Positions 25,260 through 34,663 of a stretch of DNA of 50,660 nucleotides are shown here, piece after piece; positions within the stretch are counted from its first letter, which is position 1, and every line of letters starts with the position of its first letter. The notes under the pieces are model-generated. The model searched no databases and was not told where the DNA came from. It was given only the letters and a program-made list of their open reading frames with translations. This DNA is from Bacillota bacterium. GTDB taxonomy: Bacteria; Bacillota; DTU065. The translations under genes and the position numbers were made by a program. The DNA lies in contig JAHDNZ010000035.1 of the NCBI GenBank assembly GCA_018435125.1, positions 1 through 50,660 on the forward strand, written 5' to 3'.

Positions 25260-25698
25260 CGTCTAATATAATTCCCATTTAAAACAACCCTACTAATTTT
25301 ATTGTTAGTATTAGAAAGTTACCAACTAACAAAAACTAGGCATTGAGTTTTACTCTGTAAAACTACAAAAGGAAAATTTAAGATTGTCAAAAACTGCTCG
25401 GACAAAAAAACAGTAAAGAAATTATTTTGAAAATAAACCCTAAGGTTTTAATGCATATCAACTATGGCTTGGTTCATTTGTGTTAGTTTGTTTACCTAGG
25501 GCTATCAAAGGATAGTTTAACCTCTACTCCCCTTTTTAAAAATTTTACATATCTATTCAATATTTTTGTTATTTGGCAGCCTTTTTTTTGGGTATCTTTA
25601 ATTAAAGCCTACAAAAACAGAGAAGGTACGCTTTACCTGTAATTTCCCTGTTTCAGGGGCGATTTTGTGTATCCTTTTCAGACGAAAAACTTTCCTAG
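25260..25698. other. Gene-free stretch between the DUF4434-like pair and spoVK
   Basis: No supported gene on either strand. It contains a 12-bp palindrome CTTTAATTAAAG (about 25596-25607). A small hairpin CCCTG-TTT-CAGGG lies near 25646-25658, just beyond the spoVK stop on the minus strand. It has no good T-run, so termination of spoVK here is uncertain. Confidence 0.5.
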
Positions 25699-26553
25699 CT
25701 AGACAAGATCCTCTCCCTTTAGGATCATTAAATCCTCCCTTTTTATTTTTTCCAAACCTTCAAGCCTTAGAGCCTGCTGACGCATGGCACGTTCTAAGAT
25801 ATTGCGAACATCACGTCCATTGCCTTTTAGATGATTTAACTTTTTTCGCAGTTTTTCGACAGCTCCCGGTGCCAGGCGATAATCTCTAGCGGCAACAAAC
25901 AAAAGAGCTATCTCCATCAGTTCAACTTCGTTATAGTCTGGAAATTCAACAATAATTGGTATTCTTGATAATAGTCCCGGATTAAGTTTAAGAAACTGAG
26001 TCATTTCTTTAGGATAACCGGCTACAATTACCACTAGCTCATGACGATGATCTTCCAAAGCCTTTACCAAAGTATCTAAGGCTTCACGTCCAAAATCCTT
26101 GTCTCCTCCTCTTGCAAGTGAATAAGCTTCATCGATAAATAAAACTCCTCCCAGTGCCCGGTTAAGTACATCTTTAGTTTTTTTTGCGGTATGACCTACA
26201 TATTCGCCAACCAAGTCTGCTCGCTCTACTTCAATTAACTGTCCTCCGGTTAAAACTCCTGAACTTTTTAATATTCTACCGATAATACGGGCTACAGTGG
26301 TTTTCCCGGTTCCGGGATTCCCAACAAAAGCCATATTTAACATAAGTTCTTCAGCTTTCAACCCTAAAACCCGTCTTTTATGACAGATGGAAGCATAAGC
26401 ACAGATCTCTCTTATTTCCTTTTTAACCACCTCTAGTCCTACTAAAGCTTCCAGCTCCAACCAGGGGTTTGGGATCTCTTTATCCGGTTTGGCTTTTTCT
26501 GCCAAATATATTAAATGGCCCTCATATGGTGAGCCGTTGACCCAGGAAAGCAT
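25699..26553 (-). CDS. spoVK: SpoVK/CbbX-family AAA ATPase
   Basis: Ring-forming AAA ATPase. The 284-residue protein has Walker A GNPGTGKT (78-85), Walker B VLFIDEA (D141, E142), sensor-like VIVAGYPKEM and an arginine-finger region LNPGLLSRIP. A C-terminal helical lid ends VRNILERAMRQQALRLE. Bacillus SpoVK acts in late spore formation; the related CbbX remodels Rubisco. The start at 26553 has GGGAGG upstream. It is shorter than Bacillus SpoVK (about 320 aa), mainly at the N-terminus. It is the last gene of the block after miaA, and no hfq lies between them. Its 3' end is duplicated at 21537-21650. Confidence 0.85.
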   Translation of the reverse strand: MLSWVNGSPYEGHLIYLAEKAKPDKEIPNPWLELEALVGLEVVKKEIREICAYASICHKRRVLGLKAEELMLNMAFVGNPGTGKTTVARIIGRILKSSGVLTGGQLIEVERADLVGEYVGHTAKKTKDVLNRALGGVLFIDEAYSLARGGDKDFGREALDTLVKALEDHRHELVVIVAGYPKEMTQFLKLNPGLLSRIPIIVEFPDYNEVELMEIALLFVAARDYRLAPGAVEKLRKKLNHLKGNGRDVRNILERAMRQQALRLEGLEKIKREDLMILKGEDLV

Positions 26554-26604
26554 TATTATTCCTCCCTAGGTCTAGAGTATGGTTTCTCGTTAGACTCTGT
26601 CACC

Positions 26605-26641
26605 AAAAAGAGAACCTCACTTTAATTAAGGTTCTCTTTTT
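26605..26641 (-). terminator. Terminator overlapping the end of miaA
   Basis: AAAAAGAGAACCT (26605-26617) pairs with AGGTTCTCTTTTT (26629-26641), 13 bp perfect with an 11-nt loop, T-run on both strands. On the minus strand the upstream arm is made by the last miaA codons. It separates the mut/mia genes from spoVK. Confidence 0.88.
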
Positions 26642-27578
26642 TTTCCTCGTCCTTTGCTTTGATAAAATCTAAAGCTGCTTTTTTCAAGTTGCCAAAATCA
26701 AGATAATCTTCGTATGAAAGCCATTTGATCCTGCTGTCTTTTCTAAACCAGGATAGTTGCCTTTTGGCGTAATGTCTAGTATCTCTTTTTAAAATTCTTA
26801 CAGCCTCTTCATAGGAGACAAAACCCTTTAAGTACCAAATCATTTCTTTATACCCTAAGGCTTGATAAGCAGTAGAAGTTGGTCTTAAACCGCTTAGATA
26901 ATGTTTCTTTACTTCCTCTAAAAGCCCTTCACTTAACATTGCTTCGACTCGTTTATCAATTCTTTGATATAAAACATCTCTTGGCGCGGTTATACCAATC
27001 CATATGGTTTCATAGCGTGGTTTAAGTTCTTTGTATTCTTCCTGCAGTTTAGATAAGGGAATACCGGTTTTTATATAGACTTCCAAGGCTCTGATTATTC
27101 TTCTTATATCGTTGGGATGGATCTTTCTGGCAGATTCCTTGTCACAGTTTAATAATCTTCGGAACATATACTCATTACCTAGTTCTTTAGCTTCGGTTAG
27201 AAGTTTGTGCCGCAAACGCTCATCTTTATTAGGCTCAGGAAATAACAACCCATCTAATACAGACTGTAAATAAAGGCCTGTGCCACCAACAAAGATTGGT
27301 CTTTTACCCCTTTTTCTTATATCAAGAATGGCTTTTTCCGCGAGTTGATGGTAATCAGCTACACTAAAATTAATATCTGGTTTAACTACATCAATCAGAT
27401 GGTGGGGGACTGTTCTAGCTTCAGGTTTAATCTTAGCTGTACCAATATCTAAGCCTTCATAAACTTGCATGGAATCAGCTGAGATAATTTCACCATTTAA
27501 CTCTTTGGCTAAAAAAAGGCCCAGATCAGTCTTACCTGAAGCAGTAGGGCCAACTATAGCTATTATTGGTTTTGTCAT
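26622..27578 (-). CDS. miaA: tRNA dimethylallyltransferase MiaA
   Basis: Transfers a dimethylallyl group to N6 of A37 in tRNAs reading UNN codons. The 318-residue protein has the P-loop GPTASGKTDLG (10-20) and EIISADSMQVYEGLDIGTAK. Also present are PHHLIDVVKP, FVGGTGLYLQSVLDG, and YAKRQLSWFRKD near the C-terminus. All are standard. The product is the substrate for MiaB, encoded in the same block at 32349-33668. The last codons form one arm of the terminator. Confidence 0.96.
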   Translation of the reverse strand: MTKPIIAIVGPTASGKTDLGLFLAKELNGEIISADSMQVYEGLDIGTAKIKPEARTVPHHLIDVVKPDINFSVADYHQLAEKAILDIRKRGKRPIFVGGTGLYLQSVLDGLLFPEPNKDERLRHKLLTEAKELGNEYMFRRLLNCDKESARKIHPNDIRRIIRALEVYIKTGIPLSKLQEEYKELKPRYETIWIGITAPRDVLYQRIDKRVEAMLSEGLLEEVKKHYLSGLRPTSTAYQALGYKEMIWYLKGFVSYEEAVRILKRDTRHYAKRQLSWFRKDSRIKWLSYEDYLDFGNLKKAALDFIKAKDEEKKENLN

Positions 27579-27604
27579 TTCCGCACCCCCTAACTGTTTT
27601 TTAT

Positions 27605-29365
27605 CTATCTGCCTCGTCCAAATCTTTTTTCCATCTCATTCCAATCAAGGCGTAGCATCGTAGGCCGTCCATGTGGGCAAAGTGCAGGAGTTTTGCATTT
27701 TAAAAGGTCTCTTATTAGAGTATGCATCTGTTTTTCAGCCAACTTAACTCCAGCTTTAACTGCTCCTTTACAAGCCAGGATGGCTGCAGCTTTTTCTCGA
27801 AACTGAGGGTTTGGCTTTTCTAAAAGCAGCTCTTTTATGGTTGCTTCAGCCTCAGTACCCTGTACATCTACAGGAACATGAGTAATAGCTAAGCTTGCCG
27901 GGCCAAAATCGACTAGAGTAAAACCTAATTTCTCCAGCTCCTCTTTTAATCTTTCTAAAGCTGCAAATTCTTCTGGATCAAGTGTTAATGGCAGAGGAAA
28001 CAGTAGCTCGGTTTGAGGTAGTTTATGAAGAGATAAAAGATATTTTTCATAAAGAATTCTTTCGTGGGCTGAATGTTGGTCATACATTATAAGACAATCT
28101 TCCCATTCAGCAATAATATAGGTTAAATTTGCCTGTCCCAATATTTTTGGGTATAAAGTATTGGTATTATATTCGACAGTTGTATCTTTTATTATGGTTA
28201 GCGTTTCATCGGGCTCTGGCAGCCAAGACAGCTCTTTTGGTGTCGAAAACGGTGTATCACTCTCTTGTGGCCTTTGGCGATTTACGACCCACTCAGCATC
28301 ATTAGGGATTGTAAAACTTTTACTTTCAAATGGCTGCTGAAGCTGTTTTCGGCCATAAGGATTAGAAAAGCTACCCGGTTCCAGTAACCTGGTATCGACA
28401 GCTTCATTAATAGCCTTATAAACCAATGAAAAAACCTGGCTATCACTTGATAGACGCACAACCATCTTGGCTGGATGTACATTAACATCAACCTCATTTG
28501 GAGGTACACTTAAGTCTAAAAAAGCAACCGGGTAACGACCTTTGGGAATAATATCATAAAATGCCTTTTCCAAAGCAGCTAAAACTGTTTTGCACTCAAC
28601 TAAACGCTGGTTAATAATAAATATTTGCAGATCCCTTCGCCCACGGGCAATATCTGGTTTACCTACATAACCATTAATACTGTATTGTCCTAGTTGGTAG
28701 TTTACTTGTAATAATTCATCAGCTAGCTGGGAGCCATAAACCTCTTTTATAGCAAGAAGCCTGGTATCAGTCCCTTGTGTCTCTAAAGTCTTTTTTCCAT
28801 TATTAAGATAAGTAAAAGCCACATCTTCCCTAGCAATAGCTACAGCTTCCAGATACCTTTGTATGCGTCCGCTTTCTGTATTTTCAGTGCGTAAAAACTT
28901 TCGGCGTGCAGGAACATTGTAAAACAGGTCTTCGATTTCCACAATTGTCCCTCTGGCCATGGCTTTGGGAGTAGCTCCTAGAACCTCTCCACCTAAGACT
29001 TCAATTTGCGACCCTGTTTTCCCTTCGGTAGCACTAGCTAGCTTAAAGCGTGAAACTGCTGCTATTGAAGGCAAAGCTTCTCCTCTAAAACCTAGAGTAG
29101 CAATCTTTATAAGATCATCTGCCGAAGCTATTTTACTGGTAGCGTGACGCTTAAGGGCTAAAGGTAGTTCTTCTTTGTCTATGCCGTTGCCATTATCTCT
29201 GACTCGCAAAAAAGAGATACCTCCACCTAAAACCTCAACTGTTATTTCAGTTGCTCCTGCGTCCAAGGAATTTTCCACTAACTCTTTAACTACAGAAGCA
29301 GGTCTTTCTACGACTTCACCGGCAGCAATCTTATTGGCAGTATCCTGATCGAGAACTTTAATCAC
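27605..29365 (-). CDS. mutL: DNA mismatch repair protein MutL
   Basis: GHKL ATPase and, in organisms without MutH, nicking endonuclease of mismatch repair. The 586-residue protein has KIAAGEVVERPASVVKELVEN (motif I), DNGNGIDKEEL, ATSKIASADDL and TLGFRGEALPSIAAVS. The C-terminal domain carries the endonuclease metal motif as DQHSAHERI (the usual form has Ala for Ser). Further motifs are ACKGAVKAG and CPHGRP. The zinc/metal residues are therefore retained and nicking activity is likely. It lies 5 bp after mutS. Confidence 0.96.
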   Translation of the reverse strand: MIKVLDQDTANKIAAGEVVERPASVVKELVENSLDAGATEITVEVLGGGISFLRVRDNGNGIDKEELPLALKRHATSKIASADDLIKIATLGFRGEALPSIAAVSRFKLASATEGKTGSQIEVLGGEVLGATPKAMARGTIVEIEDLFYNVPARRKFLRTENTESGRIQRYLEAVAIAREDVAFTYLNNGKKTLETQGTDTRLLAIKEVYGSQLADELLQVNYQLGQYSINGYVGKPDIARGRRDLQIFIINQRLVECKTVLAALEKAFYDIIPKGRYPVAFLDLSVPPNEVDVNVHPAKMVVRLSSDSQVFSLVYKAINEAVDTRLLEPGSFSNPYGRKQLQQPFESKSFTIPNDAEWVVNRQRPQESDTPFSTPKELSWLPEPDETLTIIKDTTVEYNTNTLYPKILGQANLTYIIAEWEDCLIMYDQHSAHERILYEKYLLSLHKLPQTELLFPLPLTLDPEEFAALERLKEELEKLGFTLVDFGPASLAITHVPVDVQGTEAEATIKELLLEKPNPQFREKAAAILACKGAVKAGVKLAEKQMHTLIRDLLKCKTPALCPHGRPTMLRLDWNEMEKRFGRGR

Positions 29366-29370
29366 TTTAG

Positions 29371-31968
29371 CTACCTCCTTTGCACTTCATTGACCATACC
29401 GGACAAGATATTTAAAGCTTCCAGAGGCGTAAGATTGTTAATGTCAATTTCTTTAATTTTAGCAATAAGGAGATCTTCTTCGCTTTCAAAAAGGCTCAAT
29501 TGTGCAGGCTTATAAGCCGGCTTTTGAGTTTGCTTTTCTAGTTCTACTAAGACCTCACGTGCTCTTTGAAGCAGTTCTTCAGGCAGTCCTGCCAGTCTTG
29601 CTACATCAATTCCATAACTGCGATCTGCTCCTCCTGAAATAATCTTTCTCAAAAAGAATACCTGTTTACCGGAGTGTTGAACTGCTACTTGGAGGTTAAA
29701 TACTCCGGATAATTTTTCTTCCAGTTCTGTAAGCTCATGGTAGTGAGTAGCAAAAATCGCTTTGCAGCCGATATATTCGTGAAGATATTCCGTAACAGCC
29801 CAAGCTATACTTAGCCCATCAAAGGTAGCTGTTCCTCTCCCCACTTCGTCTAAGATAACGAGACTTTTTTCGGTAGCATTGTGTAAAATATTAGCCACTT
29901 CCGTCATCTCCACCATAAAAGTAGATTGACCGGAGGCTAGATCATCTGAGGCACCTACTCTGGTAAAAATACGGTCTACAACACCAATTTGGGCGCTTTT
30001 TGCCGGAACAAAAGAACCAATCTGAGCCATTAATACAATAAGAGCTACTTGGCGCATGTAGGTTGATTTGCCCGACATATTAGGCCCGGTTAAGATAGCG
30101 ATGCGTTCTTTTTTTAAGTTAAGAGTAGTATCATTGGGAACAAACTCACCTTTAGGCAGATACTCCTCCACCACCGGATGGCGACCTTCCCGAATCTCAA
30201 TACTTCTGCCGTTATTTAAAATAGGCCTGGTATAGTTTTTTTGTCTAGCTACTTCAGCCAGAGTAGAATAGACATCTAGCTCGGCAACTATTCGGGCTGC
30301 TTTTTGAATACGTTCGATATTTTTAGTCAGCCTGTCCCTAACCTCGGTAAAAAGCTCATACTCTAAAGAATTGATCTTCTCCTCTGCACCTAAAACCTTA
30401 GCTTCATATTCTTTTAACTCTGGAGTAATATAACGTTCACCATTGGCTAGAGTTTGTTTGCGTTGATAATCTTCAGGTACTAAACCCAGATTGGCATTGG
30501 TAACTTCTATAAAATAGCCAAAGACTTTATTAAAACCGACTTTTAGAGATTTAATGCCTGTCCGGTCTCTTTCTTTGGCCTGAAGGTTAGCAATCCACTC
30601 TTTCCCTCCACTAGCTATGTCGCGTAGATCATCTAGTCCATGATTATATCCTCTACAGATTAGACCTCCTTCAGTTAATACAAAAGGTGGGTTTTCGACA
30701 ATAGCCTCAGAAATCAAGCTTTCAAGATCTTTTAGTGAATCTAGTTTGGCGAAAATACTAAGTTCTTTTTTGGTTGCTACCAGCTCATTGATGGCTGGTA
30801 GTTCTAAAAACGAGTCTCTTAGGGCCACTAAATCTCTTGCATTAGCTGTTTTATAAGCCAGTTTAGCTGCCAGTCTTTCCAGATCAAAGACCTTTTCCAG
30901 AGAGCTTCTTAGCTTAGCTCTAATATGATCGTCTGTATAGAGAGAATTGATCCGTTCTTGCCTTTTTTGAATCTCTTTCAAATCGATCAATGGTTGAGAA
31001 AGATAGCTTCTTAAAAGTCTACCTCCCATGGCTGTTACAGTCTTATCTAGGATACTTAAAAGTGAACCTTGCTTTTTGTTATCTCTTAAAGTAACAAGAA
31101 TTTCCAGATTTCTTTGGGTGGAGTTATCTAGAACCATGTAATCATGCAAGGAATAGGCTTTAATAGTTCTGATATGATCCAGAGGTATTTTTTGAGTTTT
31201 AATAAGATAATCCAATAAAGCCCCTGCTGCTGCTATTAAAAAAGGCTTGTCTTCGAGTCCAAAACCTGCCAGTGTTGTGGTCTCAAAATGCCTAGTTAAG
31301 TTTTTATAGCCAATCTTGCTTTGAAAAGCATTTTCTTCTATTTTCTCATGGCTTATCTTCAAAGTTTTTAAGGTATCGATAACGCTTTGAGCCAAGAAAT
31401 TTTCGGGGTAGATGACTTCTTTGGGATTTAAGCGAATTAGTTCGTCCCTGGTTTTAATCTCTGCCTGTTCACCTTTGATCTCTGTGGCTCTAAAATCACC
31501 GGTTGAAACATCAGCATAAGCAATGCCAAAGGTATCTCCCATACCAAATATAGCTGCGAGGTAGTTGTTACTTTTCTCATCTAGAGCCTGAGGAAGAGTT
31601 ATGGTGCCTGGAGTAACCACTCGGGTTACATCTCGTTTTACCACACCTTTAGCTAGCTTGGGATCTTCTAATTGATCACAGATGGCAACCTTCATACCAT
31701 TTTCCACTAAGGTCAATAGGTAGCCTTCGATAGCATGGTAGGGTACTCCACACATAGGAATCCGTCCCTGGCTACCAGCATCTCTTCCTGTCAGGGTGAT
31801 TTCTAAAATCTTGGCAGCTTTCAAAGCATCATCACCAAACATTTCGTAAAAATCACCTAAACGAAAAAGCAAAATGCAATCTGGATATTGCATTTTTATT
31901 TGATAATACTGTCTAAGCATGGGTGTCAATTCGTTCATATCAATTATTTCTAGCTTTTCCAGACTCAT
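29371..31968 (-). CDS. mutS: DNA mismatch recognition protein MutS
   Basis: Mismatch sensor of the MutS1 family (about 865 aa). The N-terminal domain has LTPMLRQYYQIKMQYPDCIL and the phenylalanine-wedge motif GDFYEMFGDDA. The connector, core and clamp follow. The ATPase has GPNMSGKSTYMRQ (Walker A, around residue 610), DEVGRGTATFDG and FATHYHEL. A C-terminal helix-turn-helix and tail complete it. Three starts lie close together: GTG 31977, ATG 31971 and ATG 31968. The last has the best spacing from GGGGTGG. It follows the PRC-barrel gene by 27 bp and precedes mutL. Confidence 0.96.
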   Translation of the reverse strand: MSLEKLEIIDMNELTPMLRQYYQIKMQYPDCILLFRLGDFYEMFGDDALKAAKILEITLTGRDAGSQGRIPMCGVPYHAIEGYLLTLVENGMKVAICDQLEDPKLAKGVVKRDVTRVVTPGTITLPQALDEKSNNYLAAIFGMGDTFGIAYADVSTGDFRATEIKGEQAEIKTRDELIRLNPKEVIYPENFLAQSVIDTLKTLKISHEKIEENAFQSKIGYKNLTRHFETTTLAGFGLEDKPFLIAAAGALLDYLIKTQKIPLDHIRTIKAYSLHDYMVLDNSTQRNLEILVTLRDNKKQGSLLSILDKTVTAMGGRLLRSYLSQPLIDLKEIQKRQERINSLYTDDHIRAKLRSSLEKVFDLERLAAKLAYKTANARDLVALRDSFLELPAINELVATKKELSIFAKLDSLKDLESLISEAIVENPPFVLTEGGLICRGYNHGLDDLRDIASGGKEWIANLQAKERDRTGIKSLKVGFNKVFGYFIEVTNANLGLVPEDYQRKQTLANGERYITPELKEYEAKVLGAEEKINSLEYELFTEVRDRLTKNIERIQKAARIVAELDVYSTLAEVARQKNYTRPILNNGRSIEIREGRHPVVEEYLPKGEFVPNDTTLNLKKERIAILTGPNMSGKSTYMRQVALIVLMAQIGSFVPAKSAQIGVVDRIFTRVGASDDLASGQSTFMVEMTEVANILHNATEKSLVILDEVGRGTATFDGLSIAWAVTEYLHEYIGCKAIFATHYHELTELEEKLSGVFNLQVAVQHSGKQVFFLRKIISGGADRSYGIDVARLAGLPEELLQRAREVLVELEKQTQKPAYKPAQLSLFESEEDLLIAKIKEIDINNLTPLEALNILSGMVNEVQRR

Positions 31969-31995
31969 CATTTCCACCCCGGTTTAATTAATTTC

Positions 31996-32349
31996 TTAGT
32001 TGTGCCAATATGGCAGAGTTTTCAGAGCATGATAGATTTTTTCTTCAAAAGAACGATTAAAAACGTTTTCCCAATTCTCAGGTAAAGGCAAAAGATCCTT
32101 GACTTTTTCACCACTTAACTCAATTAACAAATCATCATCCTCTAGATCGATAAGGAGTTCTGCCGGTATCAGATATATCTTGGGATTGGTTGCTCTTTTT
32201 ACTGCCAGATAACGTACTGTAAATTGTTCAAGATCGACAATTTGAAAGATAACTTCTCCTAAAAGTGTTTTATCAGTTGTCAAAGCCTTAAATCCCACAA
32301 TATCGCACTTGTCTGTAAAAAGAAGATTGCCGATTCTTTTATCTTCCAC
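31996..32349 (-). CDS. PRC-barrel-like domain protein
   Basis: Soluble 117-residue protein. Residues 5-85 show the strand order of a PRC barrel: IGNLLFTDKCDIVGFKAL, GEVIFQIVDLEQFTVRYLAV, KIYLIPAELLIDL, LLIELSGEKVKDL. Family members occur in ribosome maturation factors, photosynthetic reaction centres and small RNA- or ligand-binding proteins; the role here is unknown. The start codon shares its position with the end of miaB (32349), so the two are translationally coupled. The place between miaB and mutS hints at RNA or DNA housekeeping but proves nothing. Confidence 0.6.
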   Translation of the reverse strand: MEDKRIGNLLFTDKCDIVGFKALTTDKTLLGEVIFQIVDLEQFTVRYLAVKRATNPKIYLIPAELLIDLEDDDLLIELSGEKVKDLLPLPENWENVFNRSFEEKIYHALKTLPYWHN

Positions 32350-33668
32350 TATAAAACACTCCCTTCAATAATCCCTTCAAGTGACGAGAGTTTTCCGGTT
32401 GTTACTTTAACTAAAACAGTCTGGCCAATTAGCTCTTTACCGCCTTGAAAGTTAATGGTTTTATTAGTTCTGGTTTTGCCAGTAAGTTTTGCGGTATCAG
32501 TTTTGCTAAGGCCCTCAACCAGTACTTCTACAGTCTGGCCCACACATTTTTGGTTTAAATCGCTTGAGATCTGGTTTTGCAGTTCCAGTAAACGGTAAAT
32601 ACGCTCTTTTTTAATATCCTCAGCAATCTGTTCCTTAATTTGTGCAGCCGGAGTACCTTTTCTGGGTGAGTAAATAAAGGTAAAGGCTGAATCATAACCA
32701 ACCTGTTTAACCAGATCTAAAGTTTCTTTAAAATCAGCTTCCGTTTCCCCCGGAAAACCGACAATCAAATCCGTAGTAAGGGCTATATCCGGAACTGCTT
32801 GTCTTAATTTTTCGACCAAATTAAGATAATGTTCGGCAGTGTAACGCCTATTCATCAATTTAAGAACACGATTACTTCCCGACTGTAGCGGCAGATGCAA
32901 GTGTTCGCAGAGTTTTGGCAGTTCTACAAAAGCTTGAATTAAATCCTCAGACAGATCTTTGGGATGGGATGTAGTAAATCTTATTCTTTCGATACCATCT
33001 ATGTTTTGCACGGCTTTTAAGAGGGAAGCAAAATCCGTGCCTAGATCTTTTCCATACGAATTTACATTTTGCCCCAGCAAGGTTATTTCTTTATATCCAT
33101 TCCTGGCAAGGTCTGTTATTTCCTCTAGGATATGCTGTTTTTGGCGAGATTTTTCTCTGCCTCTAGTATACGGAACAATACAATAAGTGCAAAAATTATT
33201 ACACCCGAAGGATATATTAACAAAAGCCTTAACCCCTTTTTCTCTTTTAGCCGGCAAGCCTTCTATTAAATCCTTTTTGTCTTCCCAGACCTCAAGCACT
33301 CTTTCACCTAGCATAACTCTTTCGATTAGCTGAGGTAATTCATGCAGGTTATGTGTACCAAAAACCAAAGACACCTGAGGTAGATGGTTTTTAATATACT
33401 CAAACTCCGCACCCTGCTGCACCATACAACCGCAAATACCAATAATCTTATCTGTACCTGGTTTATATTGTTGAATTCGGCCATATACTTTTCTTTCGGG
33501 GTTTTCTCTAACCGAGCAAGTGTTAAAAAGTATAAGATCCGCTTTAGCGGGATCTTCTGTTTCACAAAAGCCTATATTTTCTAATATACCTTTGATTGTC
33601 TCTGAATCTCTTACATTCATTTGGCAACCGAAGGTGAGAATAGCATATAATTTTATATCCTCATGCAT
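32349..33668 (-). CDS. miaB: tRNA-2-methylthio-N6-dimethylallyladenosine synthase MiaB
   Basis: Radical-SAM methylthiotransferase acting on i6A37 tRNA made by MiaA. The 439-residue protein has the N-terminal UPF0004 domain with iron-sulfur cysteines in FGCQMN (C15), FNTCSVRENP and GICGCM. The radical-SAM triad is in FGCNNFCTYCIVPYTRGRE (about 155). A C-terminal TRAM domain (about 375-439, VEVLVEGLSK ... TVLVKVTTGK) is present. The LPLQSGSNRVLKLMNRRY motif separates MiaB from RimO and MtaB. The start at 33668 has GAGGTGG upstream and a promoter at 33717-33745. Confidence 0.95.
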   Translation of the reverse strand: MHEDIKLYAILTFGCQMNVRDSETIKGILENIGFCETEDPAKADLILFNTCSVRENPERKVYGRIQQYKPGTDKIIGICGCMVQQGAEFEYIKNHLPQVSLVFGTHNLHELPQLIERVMLGERVLEVWEDKKDLIEGLPAKREKGVKAFVNISFGCNNFCTYCIVPYTRGREKSRQKQHILEEITDLARNGYKEITLLGQNVNSYGKDLGTDFASLLKAVQNIDGIERIRFTTSHPKDLSEDLIQAFVELPKLCEHLHLPLQSGSNRVLKLMNRRYTAEHYLNLVEKLRQAVPDIALTTDLIVGFPGETEADFKETLDLVKQVGYDSAFTFIYSPRKGTPAAQIKEQIAEDIKKERIYRLLELQNQISSDLNQKCVGQTVEVLVEGLSKTDTAKLTGKTRTNKTINFQGGKELIGQTVLVKVTTGKLSSLEGIIEGSVL

Positions 33669-33716
33669 TAGACTAATCCACCTCTTTAATAGTAGCTTGA
33701 AAACAGTATTATCTTT

Positions 33717-33745
33717 AGGATACCTTATTTAAGCTAGTTAAACAA
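33717..33745 (-). promoter_or_regulatory. Promoter of the miaB-mutS-mutL-miaA block
   Basis: On the minus strand TTGTTT (33745-33740), a 17-bp spacer and TATCCT (33722-33717). About 48 bp to the miaB ATG. It is the only reasonable promoter seen before this block. Confidence 0.65.
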
Positions 33746-33902
33746 CCAGGACAAAAAATCTTAAACGCCTATTAAAAACTAATTTATAAATCGTCTTAGT
33801 TCATCTTTAGCAAAGGAAATCTTTTCAGATAACAGAATATTAAAAATAAAGTTTGTAAAGGATAGCATTCAATAATCCTTTGTTACTGAGGAGACAAATA
33901 AA

Positions 33903-34628
33903 GTGGACAGCTACCAGCAATTTATCGCCAAATTAAAAATAGCGCTTCCTAGTTTTAATGATAGCGCTAGCATTATGGCTGTCTATTTAAGCGGAAGTGT
34001 TGCCCGTGGGGACTATATTGTCGGCACAAGCGATATTGATATTTATGTCGTTTGTAAAGATGAAAATAAAAGCTTAAATATTTCGTTTGAAAAGTATGCC
34101 AAACAGATTGCCAGTGAGTTTTTAGCTGAGATAATGGTGTGCTATCCGGATGTTGTTTCTTTAGCTTTTACCACCTATAAGGATGTAAAAAATGGCACCT
34201 CTTTTTTGGGTAAAGGGCCGGATTATCACGGGTTTATAAATTCTGCCCAACTTATTTACGGTAAAGACCTAAAAGAGGAAATTCGCAAAACCAATGTTAC
34301 CGAGAACGAAAAAATAGCAGCTGAGGTCTTAAAACAAGCTAAGGAAATTATTAGCCAGGATATTTCTAACGAATTATTAACAAAGTTTTTTATTAGAGGG
34401 GTTTTTAGCCTAGTGTTTACCGCTGTTCACAGTTTTTTGGTACTTAAGGGAGTTTATTTAAGAGGGAAAAAGCAACTAGTTGAGGAGTTGTTTAATTTCG
34501 ATACGGTTAATGGCGAAAAAATGCAACGCATTTATATTTTCTGGCTTGCTTTTGCAGAAGATACCTTAACCGAAAACGATAAACTGGTGCTGTTAAATCT
34601 CGTTAAAGAAGTTGTCTCAAGTTTCTAA
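33903..34628 (+). CDS. Nucleotidyltransferase-fold protein with helical C-terminal domain
   Basis: Pol-beta superfamily (NTP_transf_2) protein, 241 aa. The N-terminal catalytic site is complete: LSGSVARGD (GS at 31-32) followed by TSDIDIYVV with D44 and D46 as metal ligands. Residues ~105-240 are mostly helical and contain the hydrophobic segment GVFSLVFTAVHSFLVLKG, like the C-terminal domains of aminoglycoside or lincosamide nucleotidyltransferases and MNT-type antitoxins. The substrate is unknown. The start is GTG at 33903 with GAGGAG upstream. It is followed 35 bp later by a TGA-interrupted gene that has its own strong ribosome binding site. Confidence 0.75.
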   Translation: MDSYQQFIAKLKIALPSFNDSASIMAVYLSGSVARGDYIVGTSDIDIYVVCKDENKSLNISFEKYAKQIASEFLAEIMVCYPDVVSLAFTTYKDVKNGTSFLGKGPDYHGFINSAQLIYGKDLKEEIRKTNVTENEKIAAEVLKQAKEIISQDISNELLTKFFIRGVFSLVFTAVHSFLVLKGVYLRGKKQLVEELFNFDTVNGEKMQRIYIFWLAFAEDTLTENDKLVLLNLVKEVVSSF

Positions 34629-34663
34629 TTCATTAAAAAACAGCTTTTGGGAGGAGAGCAATA

